Positions 18,289-27,549 of a stretch of 64,000 nucleotides of DNA are shown here, piece after piece. The notes below the pieces were generated by a model. That model saw only the letters and a program-made list of their open reading frames with translations. It was not told the origin of the DNA and ran no database searches. The stretch comes from CAVYXZ01 sp965223835 (GTDB taxonomy: Bacteria > Chloroflexota > Anaerolineae > Aggregatilineales > Phototrophicaceae): the NCBI GenBank assembly GCA_965223835.1, contig CBDCXQ010000001.1:2790001-2854000 (forward strand), given 5' to 3'. A program made the position numbers and the translations under genes. Each line of letters starts with the position of its first letter. Position 1 is the first letter of the stretch.

Positions 18289-19251
18289 CTAATCGCCGAA
18301 CAAAGCAACCCATTCTTGCTGGAACCGTGCCACCCCGTCTGCAATATTCAACGGCATCCGTCCCAATGTCGTCGCCGTTTTTTCGACACTAGCTTGAATA
18401 CGGAACGGAATCCGAATACCAGCAAATTCAGCCAGCACGTCGGCATCCGTTGGCACGGGTACTATCAAAGATGGTTCAGCCGCAAATGCAGCGGCAATCG
18501 CCTGAGCGAAATCAAGCCGGTTGATCGTTTCGCTGCCAAAACAGTGGAAGATGCCCGTTGCCTCCTGGCGTGCCAGCCGCAGCAATAATTCGGCACCATC
18601 CGAGGCCAACGTTGCATGCGCTACATCATTCACATTTGGCCCGGTCCATATTTCCGCTGTGTTCCCTGCCGAGATTTGCCGCGCAACATAGCCCGCGATC
18701 TCAAACCCTAGTCCCTGTTCGGTGCGCGTTAGGCTTGGAATGGCATAATTGCAGCCATAAATCCCGGCCATTCGCGCCACCGCATAATCCAGACCATCCA
18801 ATGCACCTAGATCACGCTCACTGACTGCTTTCATGAACCCATAATAATTCACCGGTAGCGGCGGTGAATCTTCCGTAACCAGCGGTTGAGTACCATCGAA
18901 CACCCAATCCGACGATACAAAAATCAAGCGTGCCCCAATTTCACGACATGTTTCCGCCAGCACCCGCGTCGCGTCAACCGTCATGGTCCAGGCTGCTTCT
19001 CGATTGGTTGTCAGATACAGTAGGTCCAGCAAGATTGCAGTATGAACCACAACATCAGGTTTGTGATGGCGAATTGTATGTTTGATGGCATTCAAATCCC
19101 GCAAATCGAGGGAATCTAACGTGTAATCAACTGACCATTCTGGTTCGGGGCCATATTGTGAGGCAATAATCTCAATCGCAGGGTCCAGCCGCGCCAATCG
19201 AATGACATTACTGCCTACCAGACCGGTTCCACCCGTCACATAAAGTCGCAT
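18289..19251 (-). CDS. RmlD-like NAD(P)-dependent sugar reductase/epimerase
   Basis: 320 aa extended short-chain dehydrogenase. Seen: N-terminal cofactor loop YVTGGTGLVGSNVIRLA, DVVVHTAILLDL, IFVSSDWVFDGTQPLVTED and the YxxxK catalytic pair in NYYGFMKAVSERDL. The SSDWVFDG and TEDSPPLPVNYYG segments are typical of dTDP-4-dehydrorhamnose reductase (RmlD)-like proteins, but no other rhamnose genes are nearby, so the substrate is open; a role in sugar or polyol catabolism fits the location. It precedes the inositol-type dehydrogenase on the same strand by 64 bases and may be co-transcribed. Confidence 0.78.
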   Translation of the reverse strand: MRLYVTGGTGLVGSNVIRLARLDPAIEIIASQYGPEPEWSVDYTLDSLDLRDLNAIKHTIRHHKPDVVVHTAILLDLLYLTTNREAAWTMTVDATRVLAETCREIGARLIFVSSDWVFDGTQPLVTEDSPPLPVNYYGFMKAVSERDLGALDGLDYAVARMAGIYGCNYAIPSLTRTEQGLGFEIAGYVARQISAGNTAEIWTGPNVNDVAHATLASDGAELLLRLARQEATGIFHCFGSETINRLDFAQAIAAAFAAEPSLIVPVPTDADVLAEFAGIRIPFRIQASVEKTATTLGRMPLNIADGVARFQQEWVALFGD

Positions 19252-19378
19252 CTACATTCTCCCTAACCAAAGAATTTGGCTCGATTATAGCCCGGTTGCC
19301 AATCGATGGGACATTTGCTACTATCCGTCCTAGAGGGTTGGCATGCGCTGCACGCGTTGCAAAGGAGCACTCGAGATC

Positions 19379-20542
19379 ATGGCAGATGTACTACGGGTTG
19401 GCCTGATTGGTTGTGGCAATGTCGTCAGTTACGGTCATAAACCGGCCTTACTTACCCTACCAGATGTTGAACTGCGAGCATTAGCTGATATTACGCCCGC
19501 CCGCCGCGTGATCGGTCAAGAATGGTTTGGGCTGGCTGCCGCTGATCTCTATGAATCTTATCAGGGTGTCATCCGCCGCGATGATATTGATGCCATTGTG
19601 GTTACGGTACCCCAGCAGTTTCGCCGCCAGATTATCCTGGATGCATTTGCTGCCGGTAAGCATGTGCTCAGCGAAAAGCCCCTGGCGACCACTCCCGCCA
19701 CCGCCGCTGAATTGATCACCGCTGCCACTGCCGCTAATCTCACCTTCGGCATCGTTCACAATTACCACTATCTCCCGGAATATCGTCAGATCAAAGAACT
19801 CATCACCAATGGTACGATCGGTGATCTGCGCGTGCTGACCTTACATTTTCTGGGCGTCATTGATTATCCGGGGGCGCAGGAATATCAGGGCGATTGGCGG
19901 CATACACTGGCCGCTGGGGGCGGCATCCTGATGGATATGATTCACGCCGTTTATTTGACTGAATGGATGTTTGGCGCAACCGCTCAACAGGTCATGGCCT
20001 TTGTCGACGCGCCCACTTATGCCCACCGACAACCCCAGGTCGAAGATCTGGCGCTGCTGCAAATCGCTTTCCCCACCGGTTACGCCACCATCCATGTCGG
20101 CTGGGGAGAAGGCGTGGGTGGTGTTGACGCCAGCGGTAGCGCCGGTCATCTGCGAATGCGTTACCAGCAATATCAGACCAGCGGCTTTAACCAACCGGCT
20201 GAACTGTATACGGTACAAAACTGGGAACGCACCGATCACATGCCAGATGATTTACCTGCTCACGCTGACAATATCGCCCGGTCATTTACCGATCTCTGGC
20301 GAGAGTTCCATCGTGCTATTCGTGAAGGCCGCCAACCGCTGGCATCAGCAGAGGCTGGTCAACGCGCTTTGGAACTGACGATGGGGGCCTATCTCGCCAG
20401 TGTTACCGGACAGACAGTCAGCCTACCGTTAGACTCCCAGCATCCGGTCTACCAGCAAGGTATCGCGGGTCTGGCTGCGGTTGCTGCCGCACCTAACAGT
20501 CGGACCAAACAAGCCGGTATTTTTGGCCTTCGCGATTCATAA
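19379..20542 (+). CDS. Gfo/Idh/MocA family oxidoreductase
   Basis: 387 aa NAD(P)-dependent sugar dehydrogenase-like protein. Seen: Rossmann RVGLIGCGNVVSYGHKPAL, catalytic EKP motif HVLSEKPLATTP, IVHNYHYLPEYRQIKELI, and GGGILMDMIHAVYLTEWMFG with the conserved Asp/His pair. It is well diverged from IolG. Start ATG 19379 (MADVLRVGL) has AAAGGAG at 19361-19367; an earlier in-frame ATG at 19343 adds a Cys-containing leader of no obvious meaning. It is divergent from the RmlD-like gene, with 127 bases between start codons. Substrate unknown; a sugar, polyol or amino sugar. Confidence 0.82.
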   Translation: MADVLRVGLIGCGNVVSYGHKPALLTLPDVELRALADITPARRVIGQEWFGLAAADLYESYQGVIRRDDIDAIVVTVPQQFRRQIILDAFAAGKHVLSEKPLATTPATAAELITAATAANLTFGIVHNYHYLPEYRQIKELITNGTIGDLRVLTLHFLGVIDYPGAQEYQGDWRHTLAAGGGILMDMIHAVYLTEWMFGATAQQVMAFVDAPTYAHRQPQVEDLALLQIAFPTGYATIHVGWGEGVGGVDASGSAGHLRMRYQQYQTSGFNQPAELYTVQNWERTDHMPDDLPAHADNIARSFTDLWREFHRAIREGRQPLASAEAGQRALELTMGAYLASVTGQTVSLPLDSQHPVYQQGIAGLAAVAAAPNSRTKQAGIFGLRDS

Positions 20543-20551
20543 TCGCCGATT

Positions 20552-20581
20552 TTCACCATTCCGACAACATAACGCTATAAT
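20552..20581 (+). promoter_or_regulatory. Putative sigma-A promoter for the 20662 gene
   Basis: TTCACC (20552-20557), an 18-base gap and a perfect TATAAT (20576-20581), followed by a leader of about 75 bases. Only four of six -35 bases match the consensus, but the -10 is ideal and the position fits the next two genes. Confidence 0.45.
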
Positions 20582-20661
20582 ATTGGAATATGCTGGTTCA
20601 TTGCTTTATCTAGCTGCCTGATCTGACATCAGCAATCCGGCACATAGTCTAAGAGGGAAAC

Positions 20662-20952
20662 ATGTCCCAACCTGACAATGAAAAATTTATCATGACGGAG
20701 CCTCAAGCCATTGGCAAGCAGACCCGGTTTGCCTTCTGGCTGACGGCTGAAGAAGCGCGTTTCTTTGCAGTTGCCCAGCAGATGAATTGCGTAGCAGCGG
20801 TTTCCGAACCCCAGAACAATAAAGCACTGGTAGAGATTAGCAACGATCACGACCCGGATGAAGCCTGGCATTGGATTCGCACCGAGTTGGAAGAGGAAAG
20901 CCATGTCGTTGAATTGGACCAAATTTGGAAAGATGCGCTGTGGTTGCTGTAA
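20662..20952 (+). CDS. Small acidic protein of unknown function
   Basis: 96 aa, not recognised. Start ATG 20662 with GAGGG upstream. The protein is soluble and acidic, with aromatic residues (KQTRFAFWLTAEEARFFAVAQQ, DEAWHWIRTELEEESHVVEL, IWKDALWLL), and may form a compact alpha/beta fold. No membrane segment, signal or metal motif. The 3' end overlaps the start of the acetyltransferase gene, so the two are probably co-transcribed and translationally coupled; a shared function is possible but unproven. Confidence 0.65.
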   Translation: MSQPDNEKFIMTEPQAIGKQTRFAFWLTAEEARFFAVAQQMNCVAAVSEPQNNKALVEISNDHDPDEAWHWIRTELEEESHVVELDQIWKDALWLL

Positions 20953-21776
20953 GCATCCAACCGGCAGCTACCCTTCCCCTGGCTACGCTCGTTCCGGTGT
21001 TTAATGCCGGCTATAGTGGTTACACCATCCCGGTCAATCTTACTGAGGATCATTTCCAGCAGCATGTTTTGCAAAATGACATTGATCTTGCGGCATCACG
21101 GGTTGTGCTGATAGGTGAAGAACCCGTTGGTATTTGCTTGCTGGGTATCCGGGAAAATCGGGGATGGATTGGCGGGCTGGGTGTCCACCTGGATTACCGC
21201 CGCCAGGGATTGGGTCGTCAGCTCATGCAAGCAGTGATTGAGGCTGGCCGGTCGTGTAATCTGTTAAACATTTATCTGGAAGTCATCGTCGGTAACGAGG
21301 GCGCACGACAACTTTACTTGAAACTTGGTTTTATGGATACACGCCGCCTGCTCATTCTTGAGCGGCAACCAGCGCCGATTGAGGACAGTCAGATCACAAT
21401 CGAATCGGGTACCCCAGCCGAACTTCTTTGCTTGCAAACAGATTTTCATCAAGAACCTGTCGCCTGGCAACAGTCTCAGGCGTCACTGCGTCAGCATGTC
21501 AGTGAAATTCCGGCGTGGCGTATTCACAATGCAAACGATACGTTAGCCTATGCTATCGGACATACCAGTGATTCCACATTACACTGGCTAGATTTAGGGT
21601 GTCTGCCGGGTCAGGCAGCGGCCCTCCGAACCTTACTCATGCAACTACACCAACGCTATCCTGATGCCACTGGGCGCATTGTCAATATTGGTGAGAGCGA
21701 GCCTGCTGTCGCCGTATTGAATAAACTTGGTTATCAGGAAACGCTGAGCCAGCACGAAATGCGGCTGGATTTTTGA
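20925..21776 (+). CDS. GNAT family N-acetyltransferase
   Basis: Up to 283 aa. The acetyl-CoA-binding core is clear: VVLIGEEPVGICLLGIRENRGWIGGLGVHLDYR followed by RRQGLGRQLMQAVIEAG (motif A, QGLGxxL) and EVIVGNEGARQLYLKLGFMDTRR (motif B). The C-terminal half (about residues 150-283) looks like a second, degenerate GNAT unit ending in LNKLGYQETLSQHEMRLDF. The start is unresolved: the open frame begins at TTG 20925, while GTG 20940 with GGAAAG upstream is at least as good. Either start lies inside the preceding gene, implying coupling. Substrate unknown. Confidence 0.82.
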   Translation: MERCAVVAVSIQPAATLPLATLVPVFNAGYSGYTIPVNLTEDHFQQHVLQNDIDLAASRVVLIGEEPVGICLLGIRENRGWIGGLGVHLDYRRQGLGRQLMQAVIEAGRSCNLLNIYLEVIVGNEGARQLYLKLGFMDTRRLLILERQPAPIEDSQITIESGTPAELLCLQTDFHQEPVAWQQSQASLRQHVSEIPAWRIHNANDTLAYAIGHTSDSTLHWLDLGCLPGQAAALRTLLMQLHQRYPDATGRIVNIGESEPAVAVLNKLGYQETLSQHEMRLDF

Positions 21777-21787
21777 GTCCAAACGAA

Positions 21788-21817
21788 TTGTAACTGCTAT
21801 TCAGCCATTGTTATACT
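21788..21817 (+). promoter_or_regulatory. Putative sigma-A promoter for the aldo/keto reductase-GH39 pair
   Basis: TTGTAA (21788-21793), an 18-base gap and TATACT (21812-21817), 55 bases before the reductase start codon. Matches are four of six and five of six. It would drive the two-gene unit 21873-24531. Confidence 0.45.
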
Positions 21818-21872
21818 TTAAACTGTCATCTCACATCAAACTCACCGCACATACCCACTGATTGGAGAAATC

Positions 21873-22868
21873 ATGACCTACCAACCGGCCTCACAGCGTT
21901 ACGAATCCATGACTTATCGGCGTGTTGGCAACAGCGGTCTCAAACTGCCTGCCATTTCGCTGGGCCTATGGCACAATTTTGGCGGCGTAGATCCACTGGA
22001 AAACGCCCGGGCCATGATCCATCGCGCCTTTGATCTCGGTGTGACGCATTTCGATCTGGCAAACAACTATGGACCACCACCCGGTTCTGCCGAGGAAACA
22101 TTCGGCCAGATCTTCACACAAGACTTGCAAGCCTATCGTGACGAACTCATCATCTCCACCAAAGCGGGTTATTACATGTGGCCCGGACCCTATGGCGAAT
22201 GGGGATCCCGCAAATATATGCTTGCCAGCCTCGACCAGAGTTTGCAGCGGATGGGCCTTGAATACGTCGATATATTCTACAGTCACCGCTTTGACCCGGA
22301 TACACCGCTCGAAGAAACCATGAGCGCTCTGGATCATGCGGTTCGGCAGGGCAAAGCGCTGTATGTTGGCATCTCATCCTATGGTCCTGAACAAACCCGG
22401 CAGGCCGCCGCAATCTTGCGCCAGCTCGGCACGCCCTGTGTGATTCACCAACCGGTCTACAGCATGTTCCGCCGCAACTGGGAAGAACAGGGACTGTTCG
22501 ACACATTGCAGAGTGAGCAAATCGGTAGCATCTGCTTTTCACCCTTAGCCCAGGGCATGCTTACCAATAAATATATCGACGGCATCCCCGCCGACTCGCG
22601 GGCCGCTAAGGCCAACACCGCCCTGAAGGCCGATACGCTTACTGAACAACGTCTAACCCAGATCCGACAACTCAATGATCTCGCTCAGGCACGTGGTCAA
22701 TCATTGGCCCAGATGGCGATCGCCTGGACCCTGCGCTACCCCATCATGGCCTCGGCGCTGATCGGTGCCAGCCGTGTCAACCAGATCGAAGATAGTGTCG
22801 CCGCGATCAATAATCTGGAATTCAGTGTCGAGGAGCTTGGTCAGATCGAAAGCATCCTACGCGCATAA
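21873..22868 (+). CDS. gpr: Aldo/keto reductase, YghZ-type (L-glyceraldehyde 3-phosphate reductase family)
   Basis: 331 aa NADPH-dependent TIM-barrel reductase. Seen: MTYRRVGNSGLKLPAISLGLW, THFDLANNYGPPPGSAEE (catalytic Asp/Tyr), IISTKAGYYMWPGPYGEWGS (catalytic Lys plus the WPGPYG signature of YghZ proteins), YSHRFDPDTPLEETM (catalytic His). The last two segments distinguish YghZ/Gpr from other reductases. Known activity in E. coli is reduction of L-glyceraldehyde 3-phosphate and other aldehydes; physiological role here is open. GGAG lies upstream of ATG 21873. The GH39 gene follows after 10 bases, indicating an operon. Confidence 0.88.
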   Translation: MTYQPASQRYESMTYRRVGNSGLKLPAISLGLWHNFGGVDPLENARAMIHRAFDLGVTHFDLANNYGPPPGSAEETFGQIFTQDLQAYRDELIISTKAGYYMWPGPYGEWGSRKYMLASLDQSLQRMGLEYVDIFYSHRFDPDTPLEETMSALDHAVRQGKALYVGISSYGPEQTRQAAAILRQLGTPCVIHQPVYSMFRRNWEEQGLFDTLQSEQIGSICFSPLAQGMLTNKYIDGIPADSRAAKANTALKADTLTEQRLTQIRQLNDLAQARGQSLAQMAIAWTLRYPIMASALIGASRVNQIEDSVAAINNLEFSVEELGQIESILRA

Positions 22869-22878
22869 AGGGCCAGCC

Positions 22879-24531
22879 ATGCTCAATCTTAACAGAATCA
22901 TTGACATTCAGGTTAATGCCGGAAAAGTGTTGGGCCACCTGCCACACAATTGGACCTACATCGGCTACGACGAAATCAACTACACTTATACGCCCGAAGG
23001 CCAGGAGCTTCTTGCCAAATTCAGTGCCTTAAACGAGCAGACCTATTATGTGCGAACGCATCACCTGCTATGTACTGGCAACTGTCATGGCGCCTATAAA
23101 TGGGGATCCACCAACGCCTATCTTGAAGATGAGAACGGACAACCCCTCTATGATTGGACTTTTATTGATCTCGTATTCGATACCTTACTCCAGCACAATT
23201 GCAAACCTTTTGTCGAACTGGGATTCATGCCCCAGCACCTGGCAGACCCAGCTTATTATGACATCACACAGGATACTGGTCGTAATCAGAACTATCAGGC
23301 CTATGGCTTTGCGGCACCCCCTAAAGATTATCAGAGATGGTACGATCTCATCTTCAATCTTGTGAAGCATTGCATCGACCGTTATGGCTCAAACGAAGTG
23401 CGTACCTGGTATTGGGAACTCTGGAATGAACCTGACCTAAACTACTATTGGAAAGGGTCCATTGAGGAGTTTAATAAATTATATGACTATACTGCCGCAG
23501 CCGTAAAAGCAGCGCTGCCAGAGGCGCGAGTCGGTGGCCCCGGCACAACCAACCCCAACCCGACACGTTATTCAGGCGAATTTCTCGATACTTTTCTGAA
23601 CCATTGTGTCAATGGCACCAATGCCTATACCCATAAAACTGGCACGCCGCTCGATTTTCTCAGCTTTCATGTCAAAGGTGGTGGCTATCGCACAGACCAC
23701 CTTCGCCGTACTCAGAATCCACCATCAGTACAACGCATTTTGGACGATACTCTGGCCGGATACGAAATCATCAGCCAGTATCCGGGCCTTACTGATCTTG
23801 AGTGCGTGCTATCGGAAATCGATCCTGATGGTTGGGCGGCTGGTGGTGCCTGGGACAACGTCAACCTGAATTTTCGCAATACGGAATATTATCCAAGTTT
23901 TGTGGTGTCTGCGTTTGATAAAGTAAGCCGCTTTGCGCGGGCCAAGAATTGGGATTTACGCCTGCTAAGTTGGGCTTTCCTGTTTGTTGGTGAACGCTGC
24001 TTCGAGGGAACCCGTACTTTTTCGACGCAAGGCATTGACAAAGCAATCCTGAACTTGTTTCGAATGTACGCGCAAATGGGCCAGCAGTCTATCGGGTTCG
24101 TAGTCGGCGACTCCAGCGACTCCAAGAACAAGACGGATACTGATACAACCCAGGTTTCTGGTTTCGCCACGTTATCAAGCGACCGGCGGGTAGAAATGCT
24201 GGTCTACAACCACCATGACGATTGGGAATACCAGCCAGATGTGACGATTAACATCACCCTTGCCAATCTGCCGTTTGCCGCTGGTGGCACGATTATAGAC
24301 CATTACCGCATTGACCATGACCATAGCAACGCCTATGCCGAATGGATTCGTCAGGGTCAGCCGATGTATCCAACCGAGCAACAACACGCTGCGATCAAAG
24401 CCCGCGACGCTTTGGAAAGGGTGAAGCCGCCGCAACTATTGTCGTCAGTCAAAAATACGCTCAACATGCGCTTCAATCTGCCGACACACGGCATCTCGTT
24501 GTTGGTCATCGCTGCGCCAGATAATGAATAG
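22879..24531 (+). CDS. GH39-type glycosidase (beta-xylosidase-like)
   Basis: 550 aa clan GH-A hydrolase. Start ATG 22879 with AAAGG upstream, 10 bases after the reductase stop. Seen: HNWTYIGYDEINYTYTPEG and TYYVRTHHLLCTGN near the N-terminus; acid/base Glu in WYWELWNEPDLNYYWKGS; LDFLSFHVKGGGY; and the probable nucleophile Glu in CVLSEIDPDGWAAGG, in the order of GH39 enzymes. A beta-sandwich domain probably follows (about residue 430 onward). No signal peptide, so it should act on imported oligosaccharides. Xylo-oligosaccharides are the classic substrate but alpha-iduronide or other glycosides cannot be excluded. Confidence 0.85.
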   Translation: MLNLNRIIDIQVNAGKVLGHLPHNWTYIGYDEINYTYTPEGQELLAKFSALNEQTYYVRTHHLLCTGNCHGAYKWGSTNAYLEDENGQPLYDWTFIDLVFDTLLQHNCKPFVELGFMPQHLADPAYYDITQDTGRNQNYQAYGFAAPPKDYQRWYDLIFNLVKHCIDRYGSNEVRTWYWELWNEPDLNYYWKGSIEEFNKLYDYTAAAVKAALPEARVGGPGTTNPNPTRYSGEFLDTFLNHCVNGTNAYTHKTGTPLDFLSFHVKGGGYRTDHLRRTQNPPSVQRILDDTLAGYEIISQYPGLTDLECVLSEIDPDGWAAGGAWDNVNLNFRNTEYYPSFVVSAFDKVSRFARAKNWDLRLLSWAFLFVGERCFEGTRTFSTQGIDKAILNLFRMYAQMGQQSIGFVVGDSSDSKNKTDTDTTQVSGFATLSSDRRVEMLVYNHHDDWEYQPDVTINITLANLPFAAGGTIIDHYRIDHDHSNAYAEWIRQGQPMYPTEQQHAAIKARDALERVKPPQLLSSVKNTLNMRFNLPTHGISLLVIAAPDNE

Positions 24532-24581
24532 ATGCCGGAATTATCGAGACTGAAAGCGCTAAACGCCCCGCATACCGTCGT

Positions 24582-25721
24582 CTACCAGTTTGTCAACGAG
24601 CCATCGAGCCGGTGCAAAATCCAGCGTTTTTGTTCCTGCATCGGGTGTTTTTTGGCTGCTTCCCGGTCAAAGGTAATGCCTAATCCCGGCTTTGTCGGTG
24701 GCAACAAGTAGCCATCTTCCCATTCAACCTGTTCTGGCACCACATCTTCCAGCCAGGTGCCTGGCTTGCGCGGCTGTTCCTGCACACCGACATTCGGGCA
24801 AGACAAGTTCAGGTGTAGGCAAGCTGCCGAAGAGACCGGTCCCAGCGGATTGTGGGTTGCCAACTTGATATAGTGCGTCTCACACCAACCAGCGATCTTC
24901 TTCGCTTCGGTCAAGCCACCAGCGATACACAGGTCAATTCGCGCATAGTCAATCCACTCTTCTTCGATCAACTGACGGAATTCCCATTTGGAGCCGAATT
25001 GCTCCCCGGCTGCCAGCGGAACGGTTGTCCGCGGTCGCAATGTTTTGAACGAATCCGGATTCTCACACCGCAACGGATCTTCGATGAAGAATGGTCGAAA
25101 TTGCTCAAATTCTTTACACAACCATACGGCATCGGGCAAGTCCAATCGGGTATGTACATCGAATGTAATTTCGATCTCATCACCAACAGCTTCACGGACG
25201 GCCTGTGCTTGCTTAATTGATGCCAATATCGACTGACGCGGTTCTAATGTAACGCCGTCATTGGGCAGCCCCCAGCGCACAAATTTCCAGCCTTCTTCCT
25301 TCGTCTTCAGACAGGATTCAACCAGTGGCTCAATTTCGAGCTGGTGCCCAACATTATGCGGGTATGCAACGACTTTATCCCGTGCTAGGCCACCCAGCAA
25401 TTGATACACCGGTAAGTTAAGTGCTTTGCCCTTAATGTCCCACAATGCGATGTCAATCGCCGCCATTGCCGTAGTTTGAATGCGCTGGGCCGGGAAAAAC
25501 CCACTGCGGAACAAAACTTGCCAGATATACTCTGTTCGAAATGGATCCTGTCCGATCAACAACGGCTTAAAATGCTCAATCGCGCCAATAATGGCATGTT
25601 CCCGACCTGCAATCCCACACTCGCCCACACCGTAGATACCTTCATCAGTATCGACAACCACAAACGTGTAATTGCGATGACCATGCCACACCGGATAAGT
25701 TTCAATATTCGTGATCTTCAT
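24582..25721 (-). CDS. Enolase-superfamily sugar-acid dehydratase
   Basis: 379 aa member of the mandelate racemase/muconate lactonizing group, D-galactonate/D-mannonate dehydratase-like. Start ATG 25721 (MKITNIETYPVWHG) with GAGGGA upstream; the longer frame is rejected. Metal ligands are visible in ITFDVHTRLDL (Asp, with the dehydratase His two residues on), FFIEDPLRCEN (Glu) and LAAGEQFGSKW (Glu); the base His is in LATHNPLGPVSSAA. Likely reaction: Mg-dependent beta-elimination of water from an aldonate. Which acid sugar is not decided by the sequence. It is convergent with GH39 and divergent from the GH13 gene, 58 bases apart. Confidence 0.85.
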   Translation of the reverse strand: MKITNIETYPVWHGHRNYTFVVVDTDEGIYGVGECGIAGREHAIIGAIEHFKPLLIGQDPFRTEYIWQVLFRSGFFPAQRIQTTAMAAIDIALWDIKGKALNLPVYQLLGGLARDKVVAYPHNVGHQLEIEPLVESCLKTKEEGWKFVRWGLPNDGVTLEPRQSILASIKQAQAVREAVGDEIEITFDVHTRLDLPDAVWLCKEFEQFRPFFIEDPLRCENPDSFKTLRPRTTVPLAAGEQFGSKWEFRQLIEEEWIDYARIDLCIAGGLTEAKKIAGWCETHYIKLATHNPLGPVSSAACLHLNLSCPNVGVQEQPRKPGTWLEDVVPEQVEWEDGYLLPPTKPGLGITFDREAAKKHPMQEQKRWILHRLDGSLTNW

Positions 25722-25779
25722 CAAGTATCCCTCAGCTATCCTGAATAAGCAGCGCAACCTTACCCAATCTTCGTTCTAA

Positions 25780-27549
25780 ATGGCAAACACCAATAACGAA
25801 GGTTATGATTACGATACAGGTTTAAATGAACGTGACCTAAAGACGGGGATGGTGGCATTGATGAGCGACATTTCACAAAACATGCAGAAGAAGATGGGGA
25901 GATTGTATGGTGACGAGCGCGGCAACGCAACTTACAAACGGCTGCAAGCGATCATTGGCCCCAGGCAACCAGCCACATCGTCCGAACTCGCTTTGTCAGA
26001 ACGTGATGTCATGCTCATTACCTATGGCGATCAGATCCAGACTGCTGGAGAAAATCCACTAGTAACCTTACACAATTTTCTCAATACAACCATCGCGCCG
26101 ACAATCAACAATGTTCATATCCTCCCCTTTTATCCCTATTCATCTGATGACGGTTTTTCGGTAATTGACTACCGAGTTGTCAATCCTGACCTGGGCAACT
26201 GGGACGACATCGCCGCACTGGGGCACGATTTTGGTTTGATGTTCGACGCCGTTTTTAATCACATCTCAGCCCAGAGTGCCTGGTTCCAGGGGTTTTTACG
26301 CGACGAACCACCTTATACCGAATACTTCATCACGGTTGATCCAGCTACCGACTTATCAGCAGTCGTTCGGCCTCGTGCACTACCGCTGCTCACGCCCGTT
26401 CAAACTGCTAATGGTGAATGCCACGTCTGGACAACCTTCAGCGCCGATCAGGTTGATCTAAACGTCACCAACCCGGACGTTCTACTGGAATTAATCGAGA
26501 TTCTTTTGTTTTATGTACGCAGCGGTGCACGGTTTATCCGCTTAGATGCCATCGCCTTTTTGTGGAAAGAGATTGGCACATCTTGTTTGCATCTGGAAGA
26601 AACTCACCTGATTATTCAACTCATGCGCGATGTACTGGATTGGGTTGCGCCGGATGTGCTACTCATCACTGAAACCAACGTACCCCATACTGAAAACATT
26701 TCCTATTTTGGTGATGGTAGCAATGAAGCCCAGTTGGTCTATCAATTCCCGCTGCCCCCGCTCATCTTGCACAGTTTTCACACAGGCAGTGCTCAGGCCC
26801 TGACCCATTGGGCCAGCACTATTAAACGAGTTAGCGAACGCACCACGTTCTTCAACTTTACAGCGTCACATGATGGCATCGGTCTCCGCCCGGTAACTGG
26901 CATTCTCAGTGATGGCGAAATCGCGGCATTGGCGCAACTGGCGCAGGCTCATGGCGGCCATGTTTCCTATAAAACCAACAGCGACGGCAGCGAAAGTCCT
27001 TATGAACTCAACATCAACTACTTCGACGCAATCACCAACCCGGCGATCACAGCTCAGACTCCAGCAGTAAGCTGTCAACGCTTCATCTGCTCACAGGCAA
27101 TTCTATTAGCGTTTATTGGTTTACCGGGCATCTATTTCCACAGCCTGTTCGGATCACGCAATGACCACGCAGGCGTCAAAGAAACGGGACGCTATCGCAG
27201 CATCAACCGCGAAAAACTTGAACTGGTACGTCTACAAGCTGAATTAACCGATCAAGAGTCGATTCGATTCCAGGTTTATGAAGCCTATATGCGTTTGCTG
27301 GAAATCCGTACTCGTGAGAAAGCATTTCACCCGCTGGGAGAACAACAGGTCCTCAATCTCGACACACGGGTTTTTGCACTGGAACGCACTTACGATGAAC
27401 AGCGCGTTGTCGCCCTGCACAACGTTACCGGGGAATCGGTAAGGCTGTCCACCGTTCAACCGGGCATAGATTTGATCTCTGGACAGACACACAACCAACC
27501 AGAACTCACGCTCGAACCCTATCAGGTTGTCTGGCTGAAGTTAACCTAA
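25780..27549 (+). CDS. GH13_18 glycoside phosphorylase (sucrose/glucosylglycerate phosphorylase family)
   Basis: 589 aa alpha-amylase-superfamily enzyme. Seen: VHILPFYPYSSDDGFSVIDY, FDAVFNHISAQSAWF, nucleophile Asp in RFIRLDAIAFLWKEIGTS, LHLEETH, acid/base Glu in LLITETNVPH, and NFTASHDGIG. The combination IRLDAIAFLWKEIG plus SC-H--ETH is typical of subfamily 18 phosphorylases, which split sucrose, sucrose-6-phosphate or glucosylglycerate with phosphate. Glucosylglycerate is a reasonable candidate, but specificity cannot be read off. The start is uncertain: no ribosome-binding site precedes 25780, and ATG 25849 or 25861 are alternatives. It overlaps the convergent SIS gene by nine bases. Confidence 0.82.
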   Translation: MANTNNEGYDYDTGLNERDLKTGMVALMSDISQNMQKKMGRLYGDERGNATYKRLQAIIGPRQPATSSELALSERDVMLITYGDQIQTAGENPLVTLHNFLNTTIAPTINNVHILPFYPYSSDDGFSVIDYRVVNPDLGNWDDIAALGHDFGLMFDAVFNHISAQSAWFQGFLRDEPPYTEYFITVDPATDLSAVVRPRALPLLTPVQTANGECHVWTTFSADQVDLNVTNPDVLLELIEILLFYVRSGARFIRLDAIAFLWKEIGTSCLHLEETHLIIQLMRDVLDWVAPDVLLITETNVPHTENISYFGDGSNEAQLVYQFPLPPLILHSFHTGSAQALTHWASTIKRVSERTTFFNFTASHDGIGLRPVTGILSDGEIAALAQLAQAHGGHVSYKTNSDGSESPYELNINYFDAITNPAITAQTPAVSCQRFICSQAILLAFIGLPGIYFHSLFGSRNDHAGVKETGRYRSINREKLELVRLQAELTDQESIRFQVYEAYMRLLEIRTREKAFHPLGEQQVLNLDTRVFALERTYDEQRVVALHNVTGESVRLSTVQPGIDLISGQTHNQPELTLEPYQVVWLKLT

